A stretch of DNA of 64,000 nucleotides from Flavobacterium sp. LMO8 (GTDB taxonomy: Bacteria; Bacteroidota; Bacteroidia; Flavobacteriales; Flavobacteriaceae), in assembly GCF_009495755.1 (NCBI RefSeq), contig NZ_WIBJ01000027.1, positions 116,963 through 180,962 of the forward strand. Reading direction: 5' to 3'. A model generated the notes under the pieces. It saw only the letters and a program-made list of their open reading frames with translations. It had not been told where the DNA came from and did not search any database. Within the stretch, counting starts at the first letter, position 1. Each line of letters starts with the position of its first letter. Below, piece after piece: positions 9,201 to 17,437 of the stretch. The translations under genes were made by a program, and so were the position numbers.

Positions 9201-9953
9201 AAGCCAAAAGCAGCAATCATTCGCGAAAAAGGAAGTAACTCGGAACGTGAAATGGCAAATGCTATGTTCTTAGCCGGTTTTGATGTAAAAGATGTTCACA
9301 TGACCGATTTAATTTCGGGAAGAGAAACTTTGGAAGACATTCAATTCATTGGAGCAGTTGGAGGATTTTCGAATTCGGATGTTTTAGGTTCGGCAAAAGG
9401 TTGGGCTGGAGCGTTTTTATACAACGAAAAAGCCAATACAGCGTTGAAAAACTTCTTCAAAAGAGAAGACACACTTTCAGTCGGGATTTGTAATGGTTGT
9501 CAGTTACTTATGGAATTAGAATTGATTAATCCAGAACACGAAGTTCATGGAAAAATGCATCACAATACTTCAAACAAACACGAAAGTGGCTTTACTTCGG
9601 TAACGGTTCAAAAGAATAATTCAGTGATGTTATCAACGTTAGAAGGAACAACTTTAGGAGTATGGATTTCGCACGGAGAAGGAAAATTCAAATTACCATA
9701 TTCAGAAGAAAAATATAACATTGTAGCTAAATATGCTTACGAAGGTTATCCAGCAAATCCAAATGGTTCTGATTTCAACACAGCTATGATGTGCGATACA
9801 ACTGGAAGACACTTAGTAATGATGCCACACATTGAGCGTTCAACTTTCCCTTGGAACTGGGCACATTATCCAGAACGCGGACAAAAAGACGAAGTTTCTC
9901 CATGGCTAGAAGCGTTTGTAAATGCTAGAAAATGGATTGAAAATAAAAAATAA
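6267..9953 (+). CDS. purL: Phosphoribosylformylglycinamidine synthase (single-chain PurL)
   Basis: Catalyses the ATP- and glutamine-dependent conversion of FGAR to FGAM in purine synthesis. At 1,228 residues it is the large fused form: an N-terminal PurS-like region, two AIRS-type halves with ETHNFPTTVEPFNGAATGSG near residue 250, and a C-terminal class I glutaminase with GICNGCQ (nucleophile Cys1075) and MPHIERS. The gene stands alone behind its own promoter and ends in a long palindromic terminator. Two short segments, about residues 297-305 (PFDSAQDDK) and 971-979 (VISSVVEK), match translations of a dispersed Bacteroidota repeat and look like in-frame insertions. The frame is intact, so the enzyme is probably active. 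Confidence 0.97.
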   Translation: MIHFFGNQSNTVFAVQTQNDLSTEDINKLNWLFGNAHKIEKSVLSDFFVGPRAAMVTPWSTNAVEITQNMGISGIIRIEEFEKVAADFNDFDPMLSQKYSELNQDIYTINIQPEPILNIEDIDGYNKSEGLALSPEEVEYLNNLSTKLGRKLTDSEIFAFSQANSEHCRHKIFNGTFVIDGEEKPTSLFKLIKKTSETNPNDIVSAYKDNVAFVKGPKVTQFAPKSADKPDFYQEKEFDSVLSLKAETHNFPTTVEPFNGAATGSGGEIRDRLAGGQGSLPLAGTAVYMTSYSRLAPFDSAQDDKRPWENGMAERPWLYQTPMDILIKASNGASDFGNKFGQPLITGSILTFEHEENNRKIGYDKVIMQAGGIGYGKLDQAIKKKPTAGDKIVILGGENYRIGMGGAAVSSADTGAFGSGIELNAIQRSNPEMQKRAANAIRGLVESDNNPIVSIHDHGAGGHLNCLSELVEETGGLIDLDKLPVGDPTLSAKEIIGNESQERMGLVIGEKDIETLQRIADRERSPMYQVGDVTNDHRFTFESKSTGVKPMDYALEDFFGSSPKTIMTDKTVATNYSDLEYSKENIGSYLSQVLQLEAVACKDWLTNKVDRCVGGRVAKQQCVGPLQLPLNNVGVMALDFKGKEGIATSIGHSPISALVNPVAGSRTAIGEALSNLVWAPLKEGMKSVSLSANWMWACKNEGEDARLYEAVKGCSDFAIELGINIPTGKDSLSMKQKYPNDEVIAPGTVIISAAGNCSNITKVVEPVLQRNGGNIYYINLSQDSFKLGGSSFAQVLNKIGNDVPTIQNSEFFKKAFNVLQDLIKDRKIKAGHDIGSGGLITTLLEMCFADDKLGALIDLTSLGEKDTVKALFNENIGVVFQANAEVEVTFAQHNIEIFKIGSATDGDAFTVINGEDSLTFSISTLRDTWYKTSFLLDSKQSKNGMAQARFDNYKNQKLQFTFPSHFTGKLPVISSVVEKPKAAIIREKGSNSEREMANAMFLAGFDVKDVHMTDLISGRETLEDIQFIGAVGGFSNSDVLGSAKGWAGAFLYNEKANTALKNFFKREDTLSVGICNGCQLLMELELINPEHEVHGKMHHNTSNKHESGFTSVTVQKNNSVMLSTLEGTTLGVWISHGEGKFKLPYSEEKYNIVAKYAYEGYPANPNGSDFNTAMMCDTTGRHLVMMPHIERSTFPWNWAHYPERGQKDEVSPWLEAFVNARKWIENKK
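7156..7180 (-). repeat. Short dispersed repeat inside purL, copy A
   Basis: Read on the minus strand this segment is a TGTCATCTTGAGCGGAGTCG-type word. It matches 18 of the 21 leading bases of the copy at 9179-9203 and lies in opposite orientation to it. In the purL frame it encodes PFDSAQDDK within a loop of the first catalytic half. Confidence 0.75.
9179..9203 (+). repeat. Short dispersed repeat inside purL, copy B
   Basis: The word begins TGTCATTTCGAGCGTAGTCG. It is related to 7156-7180 (inverted) and more loosely to 33831-33856. In frame it encodes PVISSVVEK in the linker ahead of the glutaminase domain. Confidence 0.75.
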
Positions 9954-9956
9954 AAT

Positions 9957-10008
9957 AATAAGTATAAAAAAACAGCCTTCTTAAGAAGGCTGTTTTTTTA
10001 TACTTATT
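9957..10008. terminator. 52-bp perfect palindrome, bidirectional terminator
   Basis: The two 26-base arms (9957-9982 and 9983-10008) are exactly complementary. The GC-rich core cagccttc is flanked by A and T runs, so it can terminate both purL and the convergent phosphatase gene, whose stop codon (10004-10006) lies inside it. Confidence 0.9.
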
Positions 10009-10576
10009 TAATAGAATCATTTCTACTAATATAGGAATTAAGAAAATCTCCTTTAGGTTTACCTATATCAAAAGGACTCCATTTCGTAATCCATCTTGTT
10101 TTTTTTCTTGCTTGCTCTTTATCCATATTTTCATATTCAATTCTGTAAATAGCAGAATACATTTCGGCTCTTCCCACACCATGATAACAATGAATAAGTA
10201 CCGGATAATTATCTGGATTATCCATAATCTTAAAAAAATAATCTAAATTATGTTTTTCTGGAACTTGCTTTGATCCGTTATTAAAGTAATTTACACCTTT
10301 AATCTTAGCGACTGCAGCTCGTTCAGATTTTAATTCCTCAGGAACTTCAGGATTATTAATTTTATCTTCTGTACCAGGAAAACGTAAATCTACTATACTT
10401 TTAATTTTATATTTTTTAACATAATTTTCAATTTCATTTGGAGGTATAACCCCAGATTTATATACTTTTCCATCAGAAATCGTTTCGAAATTATGATTGA
10501 TATGCATTTGAAACACATAGGCACCAACCCCAACTAATACTACGAAAAATAATAATATTCCAATTCTTTTTTTCAT
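10004..10576 (-). CDS. Membrane-anchored dual-specificity-type phosphatase
   Basis: A cysteine-dependent phosphatase of 190 residues. An N-terminal transmembrane anchor (about residues 5-22) is followed by a compact PTP/DSP domain with the signature HCYHGVGR (His129, Cys130, Arg136; CX5R). The general-acid segment is probably the Asp-containing stretch around residues 63-71. The anchor places the catalytic domain in the periplasm. It starts seven bases after the LTA-synthase-like gene and is probably co-transcribed with it, so its substrate may be a lipid or glycan phosphate rather than a protein. That link is inference. Confidence 0.8.
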   Translation of the reverse strand: MKKRIGILLFFVVLVGVGAYVFQMHINHNFETISDGKVYKSGVIPPNEIENYVKKYKIKSIVDLRFPGTEDKINNPEVPEELKSERAAVAKIKGVNYFNNGSKQVPEKHNLDYFFKIMDNPDNYPVLIHCYHGVGRAEMYSAIYRIEYENMDKEQARKKTRWITKWSPFDIGKPKGDFLNSYISRNDSIK

Positions 10577-10583
10577 TTTGTAA

Positions 10584-12503
10584 TTATAATTTTTTATTAA
10601 CGATTCTATTAAAATAATCTTGTAAAAATGCTTTGCATTTTAATTCTAAAGTATTCATTTCTGAATTTCTTTTACTAATTAAATTTTTTTCCAAACCTTT
10701 ATCTGAAATATCGTAAAAACCTGTAGCTTTCTTTCCATCAAATGTACAAATATAATTTCCACTTTGAAATTGATATTGATTAGAAAAATAATTAATTACA
10801 TATGGTGTTTCATTTGTATTACTAACTAAACTTCTACCCCAACTTCTGAAAGGTTTATTATATCCGATCATATCTAATATTGTTGGATAAATATCTATGT
10901 GCTGTACAATATCTGTTCTTTTACCTATTAAATTCTTTTTTGGATAATAAATTAATAATGGAATAGCAGAACGATTCACCACTTTTTTATATTCTGGATA
11001 AAATGTTTGATTACAATGGTCTGCAGTAATAATAAAAATAGTGTTTTCAAACCAAGGTTCTTTTTTAGCTTCCTCAAAGAATTTTTCAAATGCCATATCG
11101 GTATAACCAACACATTGATGAATAGGTAAATCTCCTTTTGGAAACTTATTTTCATATTTCTTAGGAACAATGTATGGTTCATGAGAAGAAACCGTAAAAA
11201 TGGTACTGAAAAAAGGACCTTTCTTTTTATCCATAGTTTGTTTCATGAATTGAAAAAATGGTTCATCCCAAATTCCCCAAACACCATCAAAATTATTATC
11301 GTTGTTATATTCTGTTTTACCATAATAATGATCAAATCCTAAAATATTACCAAATCCTTGAAAACCCATAGAACCATTAGGCGCTCCATGAAAGAAAGAA
11401 GTATCGTAACCTTGACTTTTTAAAATTGAAACTAAAGATTCTACTTTTTGTTTTGCATATGGTGAAGATGTGTATGCATCTTTAAATGATGGAATTCCTG
11501 CTAATACAGAAGACATTCCATGAATAGATTTACTACCATTTGCATAAACATCAGTAAAAATCAAACTTTTCTTGGCTAGCCCATCAAGAAATGGTGTATA
11601 ACTTACATAATTAGGAATTTGCTTTTCTTCATTAAAAGCTCCCCAATATTCTCTTCCATAACTTTCTGTAATAAACAAAACGATATTAGGCTGTGAATTT
11701 TCTTTTGTAGTATAAACCTTAATAGGTTTTATATATTGATTTACAATTTCATCAGAAATATTAAAATTAGTCTCTTTAAAACTTGTTTTTCCTAATGTTC
11801 TAATGATAGCAAAAGGAGTATTTAAAATGACATCAGCATGCTCAACTTTTGTAACATTTCTGTTTGCGTCAATCATGTTTAATGGTCTTGTACTCTTTTT
11901 GAAATCTCCTCTAATTCCACCTACCATTAACAAAAGAATTAAAACAACACCTATTTTAGAAAAAGTAAAATATTTAATTTTAGAATATTGAATTTCTTTA
12001 TGTTGTACTCTAACTTTTTTGTACAAATAAATCCATAAGCAAGATGTAAAGAAAAACAATGCAAAAACATGCCAATAGCTCACTAAAAATCTAAAAAACA
12101 TACTTCCCAGATTATTTTCATCTTTTAAAGAATCTAAAACAGCAATAGTTGTTCTTGCGTATATAAATTTATAATAAATAAAATCAATGAAATTTGTAGC
12201 ATAAGCTATTAAATTGGTAATAAAATAAAGATAAAATATAAATTTTTGATATCCTGGTTTTGTATTTTTCCAAAAAGGTAAAATAGAAAATAAGATAAAC
12301 AAAGCATTGATATACAAAATAGCCGTAGTATCAAATGCCAAACCTTGGTATACTAAATTAAAAAACTCAGAAATACTAGTAACTTTTAAAAGACTGAAGT
12401 TGTAAATTAGAAACAAAACTCGAGCTATAAAATAAAAAAAGTATACTAAAAGAATTCTGTAAAGTAATGTCTTGTATTCTTCTATTCGGAAAAAATTCTT
12501 CAT
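10584..12503 (-). CDS. LTA synthase family (sulfatase-fold) membrane phosphotransferase
   Basis: Inner-membrane enzyme of 639 residues. About five transmembrane helices (residues 15-200) precede an extracytoplasmic alkaline-phosphatase/sulfatase-fold domain. NIVLFITESYG (metal-ligand Glu280), a nucleophile-bearing segment NGSKSIHGMSS (about 323-332) and ITADHCNQ carry the expected metal sites. Family members transfer phosphoglycerol or phosphoethanolamine to glycans or lipids. Lipoteichoic acid is not expected in Bacteroidota, so the acceptor is unknown. It is divergent from the acyl-CoA synthetase gene and leads a two-gene operon with the phosphatase. Confidence 0.82.
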   Translation of the reverse strand: MKNFFRIEEYKTLLYRILLVYFFYFIARVLFLIYNFSLLKVTSISEFFNLVYQGLAFDTTAILYINALFILFSILPFWKNTKPGYQKFIFYLYFITNLIAYATNFIDFIYYKFIYARTTIAVLDSLKDENNLGSMFFRFLVSYWHVFALFFFTSCLWIYLYKKVRVQHKEIQYSKIKYFTFSKIGVVLILLLMVGGIRGDFKKSTRPLNMIDANRNVTKVEHADVILNTPFAIIRTLGKTSFKETNFNISDEIVNQYIKPIKVYTTKENSQPNIVLFITESYGREYWGAFNEEKQIPNYVSYTPFLDGLAKKSLIFTDVYANGSKSIHGMSSVLAGIPSFKDAYTSSPYAKQKVESLVSILKSQGYDTSFFHGAPNGSMGFQGFGNILGFDHYYGKTEYNNDNNFDGVWGIWDEPFFQFMKQTMDKKKGPFFSTIFTVSSHEPYIVPKKYENKFPKGDLPIHQCVGYTDMAFEKFFEEAKKEPWFENTIFIITADHCNQTFYPEYKKVVNRSAIPLLIYYPKKNLIGKRTDIVQHIDIYPTILDMIGYNKPFRSWGRSLVSNTNETPYVINYFSNQYQFQSGNYICTFDGKKATGFYDISDKGLEKNLISKRNSEMNTLELKCKAFLQDYFNRIVNKKL

Positions 12504-12567
12504 ATATTAATTAAACTAAGGTAAGATATTGCAAATTTACAAATAATAAATTGGATACAAATAATTG

Positions 12568-12581
12568 TTATGCATGCATAA
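12568..12581. promoter_or_regulatory. Palindrome, candidate MarR operator upstream of acyl-CoA synthetase
   Basis: Perfect 14-bp palindrome ttatgcatgcataa in the divergent region between the LTA-synthase-like gene and the acyl-CoA synthetase gene. It shares the core tatgcatgcata with the longer palindrome in front of marR at 14524-14551. Confidence 0.6.
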
Positions 12582-12633
12582 TAAATTACAAATCAATAAG
12601 TTAATACGATATCATTATCATATCAATAAAAAA

Positions 12634-12663
12634 TTGCTTAATTAATTATATTTTCTTAATTTG
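12634..12663 (+). promoter_or_regulatory. Candidate promoter of acyl-CoA synthetase
   Basis: TTG at 12634-12636 and TTAATTTG at 12656-12663 are separated by 19 bases. The second element differs from TAnnTTTG at one position. It lies 23 bases before the ATG. Confidence 0.45.
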
Positions 12664-12685
12664 CATCAATTAATAATTGCGAATT

Positions 12686-14458
12686 ATGAACAATATTACA
12701 CGCTTATTCGACTTTCCTTACTATCAATTAGAAAAGTATAATTTAAAAGATGCTTTAGTTACTAAATATGACGGAGAATGGATTAAAACATCTACTCAAG
12801 AATATTTAGACAAAGCCAACGCCATTTCTAGAGGTTTGCTTCGATTAGGCGTAAATAAAAATGATAAAATTGCTATCATTTCGTCTAATAATAGAACGGA
12901 ATGGCACATTACAGATATTGGAGTTTTACAAACAGGAGCACAAACAGTTCCTATGTATCCAACAATTTCAGCCGAAGATTATGAATATATTTTAAATCAC
13001 TCAGAATCGCAGTATGTTTTTGTTTCTGATGATGAAGTGTATGAAAAATTGCAAAGTATTAAAGCTAATGTTCCTTCATTAAAAGAAGTCTATTCTTATA
13101 ATGATATTGCTGGATGCAAAAGTTGGAAAGAAATAATAGAACTGGGTGCTGATGCAGCAAATCAAGATGTTGTTGAAGATAGAAAAAATCAAGTCTTAAC
13201 TACAGATTTAGCTACTATTATTTATACTTCTGGAACTACAGGAAGACCAAAAGGTGTAATGTTAACGCATCAAAATATTGTTTCCGATGTTTTAATGAGT
13301 GCTCCAAGAGTTCCATTGAGAGCTGGAGATACAAGAGCTTTAAGTTTCTTACCTATTTGTCATATCTTCGAAAGAATGCTAACGTATTTGTACCAATATT
13401 ATGGTATATCGATCTATTTCGCCGAAAGTATAGAGAAAATTTCGGACAACTTAAAAGAAGTAAAACCACATGTAATGTCGGTTGTTCCTCGTTTATTAGA
13501 AAAAGTGTACGATAAAATTTATGCTAAAGGTGCCGATCTAACTGGAATCAAAAAAGCACTTTTCTTCTGGGCATTAAATTTAGGCATGGACTACAAACCT
13601 TATAAACAAAACGGTGCTTTTTACGAATTTAAACTTAAAATTGCTCGAAAATTAATATTCTCTAAATGGCAAGAAGGTTTAGGTGGCGAATTAGAATTAC
13701 TAGTTTCAGGAAGTGCTGCGTTACAAAGTAGATTAACAAAAGTTTTCTGCGCTGCTAATATTCCAGTTATGGAAGGTTATGGTTTAACTGAAACTTCTCC
13801 TGTAATTTCTGTAAACGATATGAGAAATGGTGGTTTCAGAGTAGGATCTGTTGGAAAAGTATTAGACGGAGTTGAAGTTAAAATAGCTGAAGATGGAGAA
13901 ATCTTATGTAAAGGTCCAAATGTAATGATGGGATACTACAAAGATGAAACTCAAACTGCTGAAGTATTAAAAGATGGTTACTTCCATACAGGTGATATCG
14001 GTGAAATTGATTCAGATGGTTTCCTAAAAATTACCGATCGTAAAAAAGAAATGTTCAAAACTTCAGGTGGAAAATACGTAGCACCTCAAATTTTAGAGAA
14101 CACTTTCAAACAATCTAGATTTATTGAACAAATCATGGTTATTGGTGATGGCGAAAAAATGCCAGCCGCTTTCATTCAACCTAATTTTGAATTTGTTAGA
14201 GAATGGGCAACTCGTAATAACAATGCTAGTTTTGCTACTAATGAGGAATTATGTAATAGTAAAATGGTCATTGATAGAATCCAAGAAGAAATTGATGTTG
14301 CTAATGAGAAATTTGGTAATTGGGAAAAAGTAAAACGTTTCGAGCTTACTCCAGATGTTTGGTCTATCGTTGATGGACATCTTACTCCTACTATGAAATT
14401 AAAACGAAAAATCATTAAAGAAAAATATAACGACTTATATCAAAAAATTTACGGATAG
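12686..14458 (+). CDS. fadD: Long-chain fatty acid--CoA ligase (AMP-forming)
   Basis: Activates fatty acids to acyl-CoA, feeding the beta-oxidation genes that follow. The ANL-superfamily motifs are present: TIIYTSGTTGRPKG with TSGTTG at residues 181-186, MEGYGLTETSP, FHTGDIGEID and the C-terminal DRKKEMFKTSGGKYV lysine loop. At 590 residues it fits the long-chain (FAA-like) class. ATG 12686 (MNNITRLFD) was chosen over an in-frame TTG nine bases upstream. A palindrome identical in core to that before marR lies about 105 bases upstream, suggesting shared control. Confidence 0.9.
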   Translation: MNNITRLFDFPYYQLEKYNLKDALVTKYDGEWIKTSTQEYLDKANAISRGLLRLGVNKNDKIAIISSNNRTEWHITDIGVLQTGAQTVPMYPTISAEDYEYILNHSESQYVFVSDDEVYEKLQSIKANVPSLKEVYSYNDIAGCKSWKEIIELGADAANQDVVEDRKNQVLTTDLATIIYTSGTTGRPKGVMLTHQNIVSDVLMSAPRVPLRAGDTRALSFLPICHIFERMLTYLYQYYGISIYFAESIEKISDNLKEVKPHVMSVVPRLLEKVYDKIYAKGADLTGIKKALFFWALNLGMDYKPYKQNGAFYEFKLKIARKLIFSKWQEGLGGELELLVSGSAALQSRLTKVFCAANIPVMEGYGLTETSPVISVNDMRNGGFRVGSVGKVLDGVEVKIAEDGEILCKGPNVMMGYYKDETQTAEVLKDGYFHTGDIGEIDSDGFLKITDRKKEMFKTSGGKYVAPQILENTFKQSRFIEQIMVIGDGEKMPAAFIQPNFEFVREWATRNNNASFATNEELCNSKMVIDRIQEEIDVANEKFGNWEKVKRFELTPDVWSIVDGHLTPTMKLKRKIIKEKYNDLYQKIYG

Positions 14459-14465
14459 AAATGCT

Positions 14466-14488
14466 AAAACCCACATTTCGTGGGTTTT
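14466..14488 (+). terminator. Terminator after acyl-CoA synthetase
   Basis: Stem aaaacccac/gtgggtttt with a five-base loop, six bases after the stop. The T run is short. Confidence 0.65.
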
Positions 14489-14523
14489 GCTATTTTAAAA
14501 TGTTAAATTTAAAAAAAAATGTC

Positions 14524-14551
14524 AAAAATACTATGCATGCATAGTATTTTT
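14524..14551. promoter_or_regulatory. 28-bp perfect palindrome, probable MarR autoregulatory operator
   Basis: The palindrome is exact over 28 bases with the core actatgcatgcatagt. It ends four bases before TATATTTG (14555-14562), the -7 element of the marR promoter, so a bound dimer would cover the -33 region. It shares tatgcatgcata with 12568-12581. Confidence 0.7.
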
Positions 14552-14584
14552 TTTTATATTTGAAAAAGTTTAGATAGTAATTCT

Positions 14585-15025
14585 ATGAAAGATAAAACAA
14601 TAGACTATATACTCAGAGCAACTTGGCAAGCAGTTGCCAGGATGTACAACGAAGAAGCTGCAAAATACAGTGCCACAATGGCTACTGGATTTGCTCTTTT
14701 AAGTATCGATAGAGAAAAAGGTTCTCCTTCTACAACATTAGGTCCAAAAATGGGTATGGAAGCAACAAGCTTAACTAGAACGCTAAAGTCAATGGAAGAA
14801 AGAGGATTAATTACTCGTAAAAAAAATCCAACTGACGGAAGAGGCGTAATTATTCAATTAACTAAAGAAGGAAAAGAAAAAAGAGAACTTTCGAAAGAAA
14901 CCGTACTTCGTTTTAATGAAACCGTAAAGCAACATATTAGTGAAGAAAAATTACAACACTTTATGGAAGTTGCCGAAATCATCAACGAATTGATTGCAGA
15001 CAAAAAAATCTATAACGACAAATAA
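14585..15025 (+). CDS. MarR family transcriptional regulator
   Basis: A winged-helix regulator of 146 residues. The helix-turn-helix lies near residues 50-75 (GPKMGMEATSLTRTLKSMEE) and the wing is ERGLITRKKNPTDGRG, the classic MarR pattern. It heads a cluster encoding fatty-acid oxidation (fadB-like, fadA, acyl-CoA dehydrogenase), with 18 bases to the next gene. The likely ligand is an acyl-CoA or fatty acid, by context only. The 28-bp palindrome overlapping its promoter suggests autorepression. Confidence 0.9.
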   Translation: MKDKTIDYILRATWQAVARMYNEEAAKYSATMATGFALLSIDREKGSPSTTLGPKMGMEATSLTRTLKSMEERGLITRKKNPTDGRGVIIQLTKEGKEKRELSKETVLRFNETVKQHISEEKLQHFMEVAEIINELIADKKIYNDK

Positions 15026-15043
15026 AACAACAAACCTATAAAC

Positions 15044-17434
15044 ATGAAACGTAATATTAAAAAAGTTGCTGTTATTGGTTCCGGAATTATGGGAAGTGGT
15101 ATCGCTTGCCATTTTGCTAATATTGGTGTAGAAGTCTTATTATTAGACATCGCGCCAAACGAACTAACCGAAGCCGAACAGAAAAAAGGATTGACTTTAG
15201 AGAGTAAAGCCGTTAGAAACCGATTAGTGAATGATCATTTAGCTAACGCTTTAAAATCAAAACCTTCTCCTATTTATCATCCAAGTTTTGCATCAAGAAT
15301 TACAACAGGTAACACTACAGATGATATGTCAAAAATTGCAACTGCCGATTGGGTTATCGAAGTGGTTGTAGAACGTTTAGACATCAAGAAAATTGTTTTC
15401 GAACAAGTTGACAAATACAGAAAACCAGGAACTTTAGTAACATCAAATACGTCTGGTATTCCAATTCAATTCATGAGCGAAGGAAGAAGCGACGATTTTC
15501 AACAACATTTCTGTGGAACGCACTTTTTCAATCCAGCACGTTACTTAAAATTATTTGAAATCATTCCAGGTCCAAAAACCTCTAATGAAGTATTAGATTT
15601 CTTGAATGGTTATGGTGAAAAATTCTTAGGAAAAACTTCAGTTGTAGCAAAAGATACTCCAGCTTTTATCGGAAATAGAATTGGAATCTTCGGAATTCAA
15701 AGCTTATTTCACCAAGTAAAAGAAATGGGCTTAACCGTTGAAGAAGTGGATAAATTAACGGGACCAGTTATTGGTCGTCCAAAATCAGCTACTTTTAGAA
15801 CGGTTGATGTAGTTGGTTTAGATACTTTAGTTCATGTGGCTAATGGAATTTATGAAAATTGTCCAAACGACGAAGCGCATGAATTATTCAAACTTCCTGA
15901 ATTTGTTAACAAAATGATGGAAAACAAATGGTTAGGAAGCAAAACTGGACAAGGTTTCTACAAAAAAGAAGGTAAAGACATCCTAACCTTAGATTTAGAT
16001 ACATTAGAATATAGAGCCAATAAAAAAGCATCATTCGCTACTTTAGAGTTAACCAAAACGATTGAAAAACCAATCGATAGATTCAAAATTTTAGTGACTG
16101 GAAAAGACAAAGCAGGCGATTTTTACAGAAAAAACTTTGCTTCTATGTTCCAATACTGTTCAAACAGAATTCCTGAAATCACAGACGCGTTCTACAAAAT
16201 CGACGATGCTATGAAAGCTGGTTTCGGTTGGGAAAACGGCCCATTCGAAATTTGGGATGCTATCGGAGTTGAAAAAGGAATCGAATTAATGAAAGCGGAA
16301 GGTTATCAACCTGCTTCTTGGGTAACGGATATGTTAGCTTCTGGAAACACTACTTTCTATTCTATTAAAGATGGAGCAACGCACTTCTACTCTATCACCA
16401 ACAAAAAAGTGGAGAAAGTTCCTGGTCAGGATGCTTTCATTATCTTAAATAACATTCGCGAAAGCAAAAAAATATGGAACAACAGCGATGCAATCATTAC
16501 CGATTTAGGTGATGGAATCATCAATTTAGAATTTACATCTAAAATGAATTCTATTGGCGCTGGTGTTTTACAAGGAATTAACAAAGCTATTGACATTGCT
16601 GAAAAAGATTACAATGGTTTAGTAATTGGAAATCAAGGCGCTAATTTCTCTGTTGGAGCCAATTTAGGAATGATTTTCATGATGGCTGTTGAGCAAGAAT
16701 ATGACGAATTAAACATGGCAATCAAAATGTTCCAAGACACAATGATGCGTTGTCGTTATTCAGCTATTCCAGTTATCGCAGCTCCACACGGAATGACATT
16801 AGGTGGTGGTTGCGAATTAACTATGCACGCAGATAGAGCGGTTGCCGCAGCAGAAACCTACATCGGATTAGTAGAATTTGGTGTTGGAGTAATTCCTGGT
16901 GGTGGTGGTTCTAAAGAAATGGCTTTAAGAGCATCTGATTTATTCCGTAAAAATGATGTTGAGTTAAATGTGCTTCAAGAATATTTCTTAACTGTAGGAA
17001 TGGCAAAAGTAGCTACTTCAGCTTACGAAGGCTTTGATACCGGAGTTTTACAAAAAGGAAGAGATATTGTTGTCGTAAACAAAGACCGCCAAATTGCAAC
17101 AGCTAAACAAGTAGCATTACAAATGGCAGAGCAAGGTTACACACAACCAGTAAGAAGAAAAGATATCAAAGTATTAGGTAAACAAGCTTTAGGTATGTTC
17201 TTAGTAGGAACTGACCAAATGGAAGCGGGTAAATACATTTCTGAACACGATAAGAAAATTGCAAACAAACTGGCTTATGTTATGGCTGGTGGCGATTTAT
17301 CAGAAGCAACTTTAGTTTCTGAACAATATTTATTGGATTTAGAAAGAGAAGCATTTTTATCATTAACTGGAGAAAGAAAATCTTTAGAAAGAATTCAGTA
17401 CATGTTAACCAAAGGGAAACCATTAAGAAACTAA
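15044..17434 (+). CDS. 3-hydroxyacyl-CoA dehydrogenase/enoyl-CoA hydratase fusion
   Basis: Bifunctional beta-oxidation enzyme of 796 residues. The N-terminal NAD-binding Rossmann domain has VAVIGSGIMGSG (residues 8-19), followed by dehydrogenase C-terminal domains (CGTHFFNPARYLKLFEIIPG; KTGQGFY). The C-terminal part (about 490-720) is a crotonase domain with PHGMTLGGGCELTMHADR and GVIPGGGGSKEMALRA. The order (dehydrogenase first) is the reverse of E. coli FadB. It is followed three bases later by the thiolase gene; together they form the hydration, oxidation and thiolysis steps. Confidence 0.92.
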   Translation: MKRNIKKVAVIGSGIMGSGIACHFANIGVEVLLLDIAPNELTEAEQKKGLTLESKAVRNRLVNDHLANALKSKPSPIYHPSFASRITTGNTTDDMSKIATADWVIEVVVERLDIKKIVFEQVDKYRKPGTLVTSNTSGIPIQFMSEGRSDDFQQHFCGTHFFNPARYLKLFEIIPGPKTSNEVLDFLNGYGEKFLGKTSVVAKDTPAFIGNRIGIFGIQSLFHQVKEMGLTVEEVDKLTGPVIGRPKSATFRTVDVVGLDTLVHVANGIYENCPNDEAHELFKLPEFVNKMMENKWLGSKTGQGFYKKEGKDILTLDLDTLEYRANKKASFATLELTKTIEKPIDRFKILVTGKDKAGDFYRKNFASMFQYCSNRIPEITDAFYKIDDAMKAGFGWENGPFEIWDAIGVEKGIELMKAEGYQPASWVTDMLASGNTTFYSIKDGATHFYSITNKKVEKVPGQDAFIILNNIRESKKIWNNSDAIITDLGDGIINLEFTSKMNSIGAGVLQGINKAIDIAEKDYNGLVIGNQGANFSVGANLGMIFMMAVEQEYDELNMAIKMFQDTMMRCRYSAIPVIAAPHGMTLGGGCELTMHADRAVAAAETYIGLVEFGVGVIPGGGGSKEMALRASDLFRKNDVELNVLQEYFLTVGMAKVATSAYEGFDTGVLQKGRDIVVVNKDRQIATAKQVALQMAEQGYTQPVRRKDIKVLGKQALGMFLVGTDQMEAGKYISEHDKKIANKLAYVMAGGDLSEATLVSEQYLLDLEREAFLSLTGERKSLERIQYMLTKGKPLRN

Positions 17435-17437
17435 GAA

